Positions 58,166 to 64,000 of a stretch of 64,000 nt of DNA are shown here, in pieces. The stretch lies in the NCBI GenBank assembly GCA_964412455.1, contig CAYPOT010000011.1, positions 1 through 64,000 of the forward strand. Reading direction: 5' to 3'. The notes under the pieces are model-generated. The model made no database searches, was not told the origin of the DNA, and saw nothing but the letters and a program-made list of their open reading frames with translations. The first letter of the stretch is position 1. Each line of letters begins with the position of its first letter. Source of the stretch: JAAXXJ01 sp964412455. GTDB taxonomy: Bacteria; Nitrospirota; UBA9217. The position numbers were made by a program, and so were the translations under genes.

Positions 58166-58445
58166 TATACCAACACATTGATTTCGTAGACATATTATAA
58201 ACATGGCAATCTATGGTGCAACACCATATTGCGCACTTGCGTTTGAAAACAGGCGTTCAGCTGGTAACTAATCATTAAATTATAGATAATTAGATGCATC
58301 ATATTATTGCATGGGCATGTTTTCATTCTGGAAGGCGAGCGTTGATAATTTAATTGTTCCAACCGAAGTATTTTCTTGCAGCCATTTGTGCAGTCAGAAC
58401 ACTGCGTCACGTTCTTAATGCATTGATAATTGAGGGTAATATTTA

Positions 58446-58461
58446 TGGCAAGGTACGTGCA
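58446..58461 (+). promoter_or_regulatory. Sigma-54 promoter of the tandem universal stress gene
   Basis: TGGCAA-GGTAC-GTGCA keeps the -24 GG and -12 GC at the correct distance, 45-60 bases before the ATG at 58507. The 300 bp between the two divergent sigma-54 promoters (58166-58445) are AT-rich, hold no gene, and are suitable for upstream activator sites. Confidence 0.75.
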
Positions 58462-58506
58462 AGATAGATCGCAGATGGACAAAACAAAGAGTTAAAAGGT
58501 GAGACT

Positions 58507-59301
58507 ATGAACATCCTTGTCGTCTATGATGGTACATTACACGCGAAAAAGGCATTGCTTTATGGGTTCAAGAAGATCCAGGAGGCAGGCGGTGAAATGA
58601 CGGTATTGCAGGTATTCGATCCACGACCGTTCATTGATTATGACGCCGGACCGCAGGCCGAAGAGATGGCCCGCAAAGAGGCGTCGCAGGGCCTTGCTGA
58701 GGCAAGACGGCTCGTCAGCGAGCAGGCAGCCGGTATTGCCGTTCGGTTCATTTCAGACGAAGGCGATGTCGCCCGGAAGGTCCTGGAATATGCCGAAGCA
58801 GAACGTCCAGGTCTTGTTCTTGCTCCTCCCCGATACCGGGACCTGACCAAGACATTAACCTGCCCGCTCACGCTGGTCCCCGGAACCATCCTGGTGCCCA
58901 TGGATAATACGGGAAGTCCCGCGGCGAGCATTGACCGTATCGTTGAGGAAGCGGAGTCGACAGGTTCCAGGGTTCTGCTCCTCGGTGTCGTTCCCGTCCA
59001 TCTTTACAGCAGGGAGGAAAAAAAGGACCTGGAGCGGGTAAAAAAGGAAATAATCGCCGCCATAAAGAAGTTGAAAAAAACGCTTGCGGAAAAAGGGATC
59101 GCTGTCTCCGAGATCGTGCGCTCCGGGTATCCCGATGAGGAGATACTGAAGGCGGCCGGAGAGCATACCGTTTCGCTCATCCTGTTGCCGTCGGGCAGCA
59201 CGGTGCCTTCCGAGCTCACCAAAGCGACGGCCATTATTCTCGAAGAGTCCGAGCGGCTGAAATGGCCGGTGTTCCTTCTGCCTCCCGCGGAAGCCGTCTA
59301 G
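58507..59301 (+). CDS. Universal stress protein with two Usp-like halves
   Basis: A 264-residue protein. The first half (1-120) resembles the 56763 product (MNILVVYDGTLHAKKALLYGFKK), including the missing nucleotide motif (LVLAPPRYRDLTKTLTCPL). The second half (about 125-264) is a more diverged Usp-like domain, with GTILVPMDNTGSPAASIDRIVEEA and SLILLPSGSTVPSELTKATAIILEE. AAAGGTG precedes the ATG, and a sigma-54 promoter drives the gene. Confidence 0.88.
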   Translation: MNILVVYDGTLHAKKALLYGFKKIQEAGGEMTVLQVFDPRPFIDYDAGPQAEEMARKEASQGLAEARRLVSEQAAGIAVRFISDEGDVARKVLEYAEAERPGLVLAPPRYRDLTKTLTCPLTLVPGTILVPMDNTGSPAASIDRIVEEAESTGSRVLLLGVVPVHLYSREEKKDLERVKKEIIAAIKKLKKTLAEKGIAVSEIVRSGYPDEEILKAAGEHTVSLILLPSGSTVPSELTKATAIILEESERLKWPVFLLPPAEAV

Positions 59302-59623
59302 CCCGGGCTCCGCAGTTAAAAAAGACAGCTTCGATAAATCAATAAGGCGAACTTTCTACGCCTTATCAAACGATCTGCTGTGCCGCATCTCCTCCAGACG
59401 TTTCCCGGGAGCAGTACCCGGTCCCGCGCATTCCATCCGCCGCTGACAGGTCCGCCACATTTCCATCGCGAGGAAGCAAGTCAACAGAGGGGCATCGGTG
59501 CGCTCTGTGGTCCGGTGATCGATTGGTCGCCGCACGGGGCCGCTTTTTGCGCTCCGGAACGGCATCGGATCCTGTTGATAGATACAGGCAGAAAAGAAAG
59601 GCCGTCCCTGTACTTGAGTCTGC
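59302..59623. other. Gene-free gap
   Basis: This region separates convergent genes. Open frames here lack ribosome binding sites and overlap the regulator's 3' end on the opposite strand. No repeat or clear terminator is seen. Confidence 0.5.
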
Positions 59624-60283
59624 TCAAGCGCGTGATTGATTTTTTGCGAAAAAGAGCGCTATCGCCTGCGTCCTGCTTTTTACATTGAGCTTCTTATATA
59701 CACGGTACAGATGCGACTTCACGGTCCGCTCGCTAATATTGCTTCCGCCCGCGATCTCACGATTGGTAGCACCCTGAAGCACCCTCGTGAGCACTTCCAT
59801 TTCACGGTCGGTCAAAGATCGAAGTTTCGGGACATGAGCATGAAGCGTTTCCGGCAATAACATCGGCTTTGACAGTGCCATTTCGAGAAGTCTTCTTTCC
59901 ACCCATATCTCCCCCTCATGGACAGTGCGAATCGCTTTTGCCACGCTCACCGGAGAGTCGGTAATGCGAATGTACCCCCTGACCCCGGTCTTGACGTTTG
60001 TAATGACGGTTTCATCTGAAGGAGGGTTCTCAAAGATGAGGATCATTCTCGTATGAGGAGATTCAGCCTCGACCGAATTGATCAAACGGGACAGGGTCCG
60101 CCGTTTTAAAACAGCAGGATTCAGAATGATGATATCGGGCCTGGCTGACAGTTGCCTGAGCGCATTATCAATGGTTGAGACAACTCCAACCACTTCAATA
60201 TCGTGGTGTTTGTTTAACATTTTTGTCAACGTCTCAGCCTGGCCGCTGTTGTTATCAGCTACCAGTATTCGAATAACGCTCAT
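59624..60283 (-). CDS. NarL/LuxR-type regulator with a non-phosphorylatable receiver
   Basis: A 219-residue protein. The receiver-like domain (about 5-125) has ILVADNNSGQ in place of the usual two or three acidic residues, and IIILNPAVL where the phospho-Asp should be, so Asn replaces Asp. The C-terminal LuxR helix-turn-helix is intact: LTDREMEVLTRVLQGATNREIAGGSNISERTVKSHLYRVYKKL. It is probably an atypical, phosphorylation-independent DNA-binding protein. No kinase gene is beside it. Confidence 0.9.
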   Translation of the reverse strand: MSVIRILVADNNSGQAETLTKMLNKHHDIEVVGVVSTIDNALRQLSARPDIIILNPAVLKRRTLSRLINSVEAESPHTRMILIFENPPSDETVITNVKTGVRGYIRITDSPVSVAKAIRTVHEGEIWVERRLLEMALSKPMLLPETLHAHVPKLRSLTDREMEVLTRVLQGATNREIAGGSNISERTVKSHLYRVYKKLNVKSRTQAIALFFAKNQSRA

Positions 60284-60521
60284 AATGCCTCCAGCGCATC
60301 GTTCATTTATATACTATTTTAGAACGACCAGGATGTCAAGCTGACGACAAGGAACCCAGCCGTCGCGCAATATTCGCACAAATAACAATATTGCATACAG
60401 ATAAGCGCAGTATGTTAACGGCACTCATTCGCAGACAGCTTTATAATATAAAACCCGGATACGGTGGGAGTCGCAGACCGACGCCAACTTCCCGGGAGAT
60501 AATGAAGATCCCGTCATTTAG

Positions 60522-60651
60522 CAGGCTGTTGAAAAACTAATATCGCAGGCTAAATCCTTCGGCTGCCAAATCGTAACGTATTTATTTCTCGCAAGCAGCC
60601 GCATCCTTTAGGGTGCGTTTTCAGCTTTTCGACGCCTTTTTCAACAGCCTG
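60522..60651. mobile_element. MITE-like element with CAGGCTGTTGAAAAA ends
   Basis: A 130-bp noncoding element with inverted ends CAGGCTGTTGAAAAA and TTTTTCAACAGCCTG. Left ends of related copies stand at 28967 and 29594, each followed by ACGCAGGCTAAA and CTGCCAAATCGTAACG. The flanks TTAG/TTAA give at best an imperfect 4-bp duplication. Confidence 0.75.
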
Positions 60652-60915
60652 TTAAGATAATCTCACAGGGTACTGATTGCTGATTTTGTGGTCAGTGCGT
60701 TGAATTTTCAGGAGATTATCCTATAGCGGCCCGCGGGACTTTAATCCGTTCTCTCTTTAAGTTTCCTTAAAACCCTTATCCAGAAGAGAGTATTTCAGCG
60801 ACATATTTTACATTCAACCAATATTTAATACGCATTTATAGCCATATTTTACATGTAGTTACAGTCACTACGGGGTAAGTTTTTACGTAAGTCCGCATGA
60901 AGTTAAAAATTGTTA

Positions 60916-60944
60916 TTGACAGTAATTATATTTTGTGATATTTC
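60916..60944 (+). promoter_or_regulatory. Sigma-70 promoter of the rhodanese gene
   Basis: TTGACA (60916-60921) and TATTTC (60939-60944) are 17 bases apart. The leader would be about 125 bases long. Confidence 0.55.
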
Positions 60945-61074
60945 CATAACAGGGTTTCTAATACTTTAGTCTTACTGGTGGGCTTCCTGGCTTCTTAAGA
61001 ACTGTGTCAAAAAAGGGGGTGACTTGCTGGTAAGAAGCCCAAGCCGACCAAATCATAACCAAGGAGGACCGACC

Positions 61075-61638
61075 ATGATCAAGAAGATCGCAAGTATTTT
61101 ACTCCTGTTGCTTTTAGTTGCGGTGCCCGTGGCATTCGCGGAGGATGAAGTCGGGGAAGTGGCAAGCGCGATCAAATCCGCCGCGCCGATACCGCCCGGA
61201 CAATTCGCGATTATCGCGAAATACGCGGATCGATATCTGAGCGGTGTTGCCGGCCGCACGATCTATGCCTCGGTGTTTAATGATGGCATCAACGATCCGG
61301 CCAAACCCTATGACGACCTGAGCGATTTCTTTGTTCTCGATATCAGGTCGGCGGCGGATTTTGCTAAGGGACACATAGAGGGCGCGGTCAACGTACCGTT
61401 TGCGCTCGTCGCAAAGTCTGAAAACCTCGTCCTGTACCCGACGGACAAGCCGATGCTCATTGTGTGCTACACGGGTCATACGGCATCAGTCGCAACAGGC
61501 ATTCTGAACACCCTGGGCTATGATACGTGGACACTCCGTTTCGGCATGATGTCCTGGACGGGATATTCAACACAGAAGATCTATTCCCCCAGTGTAACTC
61601 AGGGCATTTACGGCGGCGCATATCCGGTAGTACAATAG
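61075..61638 (+). CDS. Periplasmic rhodanese-domain protein
   Basis: A 187-residue exported protein. After a signal peptide (residues 1-22, ending AFA), one rhodanese domain has FFVLDIRSAADFAKGHIEGAVNVPF and the active-site loop CYTGHTAS with the catalytic Cys. Such enzymes transfer sulfane sulfur or act on thiols. AAGGAGG precedes ATG 61075; the longer frame from 61024 is rejected. A strong terminator follows. It is the first of three successive exported rhodanese genes. Confidence 0.9.
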   Translation: MIKKIASILLLLLLVAVPVAFAEDEVGEVASAIKSAAPIPPGQFAIIAKYADRYLSGVAGRTIYASVFNDGINDPAKPYDDLSDFFVLDIRSAADFAKGHIEGAVNVPFALVAKSENLVLYPTDKPMLIVCYTGHTASVATGILNTLGYDTWTLRFGMMSWTGYSTQKIYSPSVTQGIYGGAYPVVQ

Positions 61639-61649
61639 AGAATCCAGCA

Positions 61650-61675
61650 TGGGGTCCCCGGGAACGGGGACCCCA
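61650..61675 (+). terminator. Terminator after the first rhodanese gene
   Basis: TGGGGTCCCC and GGGGACCCCA form a perfect 10-bp stem, followed by TTTTA, 12 bases after the stop codon. Confidence 0.88.
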
Positions 61676-61850
61676 TTTTAGTTAATTAATGCTGCAACTA
61701 TCCGCAATTATTATACTTATTCAACAACATATTGAAATGACGAGTTAATAGTGATTGTCAGCAAATAGGTTGCCGTTTCATCGTGAAGTTTGCAGCAATG
61801 CTGTCGCTGTATATTGATAAAGAAGCTCATGTCAAACAGGGGAGGGGAAA

Positions 61851-62360
61851 ATGGATTTTTTCACGCGAACAAGAGGTTCCAGGCCCTATTCGGCGCAAAA
61901 GCGGTCCATCGAAACGTCCATACTCGCGATCTTTATTCTTGTGCTTGTGCTTGCAGCCTTCACCAGGGGAGACGCCGCCGAAAAAACGACGGATCAACTC
62001 CTGGATGAGGCACGCGCAGCAGTAAAGAGCGTCTCGATCCAGGAGGTTAAGGGCATCGTCGAGCGGAAGGAGAAGGTGGTCCTTCTCGACATCAGGGACA
62101 TGAAACAATTCAGTATTGATCATATCCAGGGCGCGCAGAGCATGTCGCGGGCAGTAGGCCTTTCTCCGCGCATTCTCGAGTATCACTTGCAGAAAATCGC
62201 GCCGGATAAGACCGCCAGGATCATCGTGTACTGCGAGTTCGACACCCGTTCTCCACTGGCGGTAAAAGAGATGAATGCGATCGGATATTCAAATGCCATG
62301 TATATGAAAGGTGGAGTGGAGGCCTGGAAAAAGGAAGGATATCCGCTCGAAAAACAGTGA
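61851..62360 (+). CDS. Exported rhodanese-domain protein
   Basis: A 169-residue protein with a long basic N-terminus and a hydrophobic segment (about 23-37, TSILAIFILVLVLAAF), which is a signal peptide or anchor. The rhodanese domain (about 60-165) has VVLLDIRDMKQFSIDHIQGAQSM, the active-site loop YCEFDTRSPLA with the catalytic Cys, and GYSNAMYMKGGVEAWKKEGYPL. GGGGAGGGG precedes the ATG. It starts 210 bp after the previous gene's terminator and is 22 bp from the next gene, with which it is probably co-transcribed. Confidence 0.9.
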   Translation: MDFFTRTRGSRPYSAQKRSIETSILAIFILVLVLAAFTRGDAAEKTTDQLLDEARAAVKSVSIQEVKGIVERKEKVVLLDIRDMKQFSIDHIQGAQSMSRAVGLSPRILEYHLQKIAPDKTARIIVYCEFDTRSPLAVKEMNAIGYSNAMYMKGGVEAWKKEGYPLEKQ

Positions 62361-62382
62361 TGCTCCCCGGGAGGAATGAACG

Positions 62383-64000
62383 ATGAACATTCGCACGGTA
62401 ATGAATCGCAGCCTGGCAGTCGGCGCCTCGGTGGTTGCCATGGCCGTTGCCGGTCAGTTTTTCGTGAGCTGCGGCGGCAACTATGAAAAGCCTTCAACAA
62501 CGCAAACCGAATCCGCGCTGATCCCGGCTGAAACCCTGAGAGCCTGGATGGCTGCCGGTAAGGTGAACGGCGCCGGCTACGACCGGGTGGTCATCCTCGA
62601 TGTGAGCACCTCGGCAAATTATGCCGCCGGGCACATTCCCGGAGCGCTTTTTCTCGATCCCAACGATCTCAGTCAATCCAGGACCGAAGGCGTCGGGATT
62701 TCCGGCACCGAGGTCCTGGAAGGTTCAAAAATGGACGCGCTGATCCAAAAGTACGGGATAGACGGCGGGACGACGGTTGTCTTCTCGGGGTCGTCTTCTC
62801 CTTCGGGTTTTCCTTGGAGTATGATGAATCCTTCGCGGGCATATTTTGTATTCCGATACTGGGGCTTCCCCAAGTCGCGGCTTAAGCTGCTGGACGGGTT
62901 GAATGCGTCCTGGACCTCCGGGCTGACCACCGATCCCTCTCCGTCAGTCGCGCAGTCTACCTATAGCGTCAAGAACAACCGGGCGCTGCGGAGCGACCTC
63001 AGGGTGTCATTATCGGAAATGATCGATTATGCGGATGGTAAAATACCCGGCGTCCTCCCGATAGACGTCAGAAGCGCGGCTACGGGCGGATCCTACGCAG
63101 GAGTCCGCGGTTCCACCACAGGCCTATATTCAACCGTCAGCGGGACCGCATCAGTAACGGATGTCATGGTTTTTGAAGGCCGCATCAGGGGCGCTCAAGC
63201 CCTGCTCTACAGTTCTCTCTACAACGGGTCGTATATGTTCAACCCAACGGACCAGCTCATAGCGAGTTTCACCGCCATCGGGCTTGACAGTACAAAAACC
63301 GCTTATGTCTACTGCAGAGTCGGGAACCTTGCAGCAATCGGATTTTTCGTACTCGACGGAATACTTGGATGGCCGACGGCTGTTTATGACGGTTCATGGT
63401 CACAATGGGGACAATTATCGGGGAACGCGAGCATGAAAGGTCAGCTCAGCGCGGCATCGCCCTGGCGAACGGATATAGCGGGGCGCAGCGACCTGATCGT
63501 TTATAATTATGAATCAATCAGCGCCGTCACTTTTTCGGGAACAGGGACGAATGATTTGGTGACAGGCGGGCTCTATACGAGCGGGACAACTTCAACATTC
63601 ACCGTGCAGATTGATTTTGTTGGCACTCCGGATACGTTCAAATGGACGGGCGATGGTGGTTCTACCTGGGCAACGGGCATCCCGATCACGGGCAGCGCTC
63701 AATTATTAGTCAGCGGTCTGACCGTCTCTTTTGGTTCAACCGGAGGACATGCGCTGGACGATTCCTGGACGTTTACGGCGAGAGCGAGAAAAAATGTCGA
63801 GCAATTGACCGCGGATGGAACCACCTGTTCGGCAACCTACCTGGCAAACGGCGCCATAGCGAACTCCACCGCCGGCACAACGGCCTGCACCAATTCCCCG
63901 GCCTCTTTTGATACCGGCGCCAACCGGGTCGAGGAGGCAGACAAGGCTTACATAAAGTCAGGCGGATCGGGAGGAGGCGGGGGCGGAGGGAGCGTTCCTA
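62383..64000 (+). CDS. Putative lipoprotein with two rhodanese domains, partial
   Basis: An open frame of 539 codons that runs off the window end. The N-terminus has a signal sequence ending FFVSCGG, a plausible lipobox with Cys 34. A first rhodanese-like domain (about 50-170, VVILDVSTSANYAAGHIPGALFLDP) has no Cys in its loop (VVFSGSSSPSG). A second (about 210-350, VLPIDVRSAATGGSY) has the Cys in VYCRVGNLAAIGFF. A Thr/Gly-rich beta domain follows (about 385-475), ending GHALDDSWTFTA. A cysteine-containing segment and a Gly-rich linker (GGSGGGGGGGS) close the visible part. GGGAGGA precedes ATG 62383. Confidence 0.85.
   Translation, partial: MNIRTVMNRSLAVGASVVAMAVAGQFFVSCGGNYEKPSTTQTESALIPAETLRAWMAAGKVNGAGYDRVVILDVSTSANYAAGHIPGALFLDPNDLSQSRTEGVGISGTEVLEGSKMDALIQKYGIDGGTTVVFSGSSSPSGFPWSMMNPSRAYFVFRYWGFPKSRLKLLDGLNASWTSGLTTDPSPSVAQSTYSVKNNRALRSDLRVSLSEMIDYADGKIPGVLPIDVRSAATGGSYAGVRGSTTGLYSTVSGTASVTDVMVFEGRIRGAQALLYSSLYNGSYMFNPTDQLIASFTAIGLDSTKTAYVYCRVGNLAAIGFFVLDGILGWPTAVYDGSWSQWGQLSGNASMKGQLSAASPWRTDIAGRSDLIVYNYESISAVTFSGTGTNDLVTGGLYTSGTTSTFTVQIDFVGTPDTFKWTGDGGSTWATGIPITGSAQLLVSGLTVSFGSTGGHALDDSWTFTARARKNVEQLTADGTTCSATYLANGAIANSTAGTTACTNSPASFDTGANRVEEADKAYIKSGGSGGGGGGGSVP

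Larger units (their letters stand above)
60284..61074. other. Long upstream region of the first rhodanese gene
   Basis: This divergent region holds a MITE-like element (60522-60651) and is AT-rich from 60750 on. A promoter is at 60916-60944. Beyond it, the leader (60971-61040) can form alternative stems: GGGCTTC with GAAGCCC, or CTTCTTA with TAAGAAG. No gene is seen. Confidence 0.5.

Noticed and set aside
59380..59688. 102-codon open frame between usp and the LuxR-type gene
   Set aside because: It has no ribosome binding site, overlaps the 3' end of the regulator on the other strand, and its product has no features of a folded protein.

Overview
The window reads as one contig from a GC-rich, probably anaerobic or facultatively anaerobic, Gram-negative bacterium. 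The gene content best fits Nitrospirota or the former Deltaproteobacteria: PpcA-type triheme c7 cytochromes, archaeal-style indolepyruvate oxidoreductase IorAB next to a phenylacetyl-CoA ligase, an Mbh-ordered Mrp antiporter, sigma-54 activators, many universal stress proteins, and dispersed repeats of the kind seen in those groups. No rRNA is present, so the phylum is an inference.

Layout. 0.3-15 kb is mostly core: a triheme cytochrome, paaK-iorA-iorB, a J-domain protein, a large hybrid histidine kinase (minus), a metallo-beta-lactamase-fold hydrolase, a methyltransferase, a Dus enzyme, tRNA-Gln and tRNA-Glu behind a strong promoter, and a CheY-CheX pair (minus). 14.7-36 kb is an accessory region. 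It holds two MITE-like families with visible target-site duplications, many REP-like sites with the core GGTCAGGTC, short tandem expansions beside those sites, a truncated IS21 transposase, fragments of a RAYT transposase, a DUF2075 protein and a TolB-like protein, and five PIN-type toxin-antitoxin modules within 11 kb. Single genes (MscS channel, AI-2E-family permease, SUI1, YciI, HAD, secreted proteins) are scattered between them.

36.7-44.4 kb carries stress and regulatory genes: a tandem universal stress protein, a sigma-54 activator flanked by an inverted repeat pair, a very small FAEAGE protein behind a possible sigma-54 promoter, and an operon of a GntR/UTRA regulator, a TauE/SafE permease, a membrane protein and a universal stress protein, closed by a terminator.

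44.8-52.9 kb is an ion-translocating antiporter operon. Its first eight subunits follow the order of the membrane-bound hydrogenase antiporter module (E, F, G, MbhD-like, MbhE-like, B, C, D). Two further MrpD/NuoN-like proteins and two small membrane proteins follow, and no hydrogenase subunits are present.

53.5-60.3 kb holds a sensor kinase-NtrC pair beside two universal stress protein genes and a minus-strand pair of small genes. Three good sigma-54 promoters lie there, one before each unit, which suggests a local sigma-54 stress regulon. 61-64 kb has three successive exported rhodanese-domain proteins; the last is a putative lipoprotein that runs off the window. All calls come from reading the sequence by eye; no database search was run.
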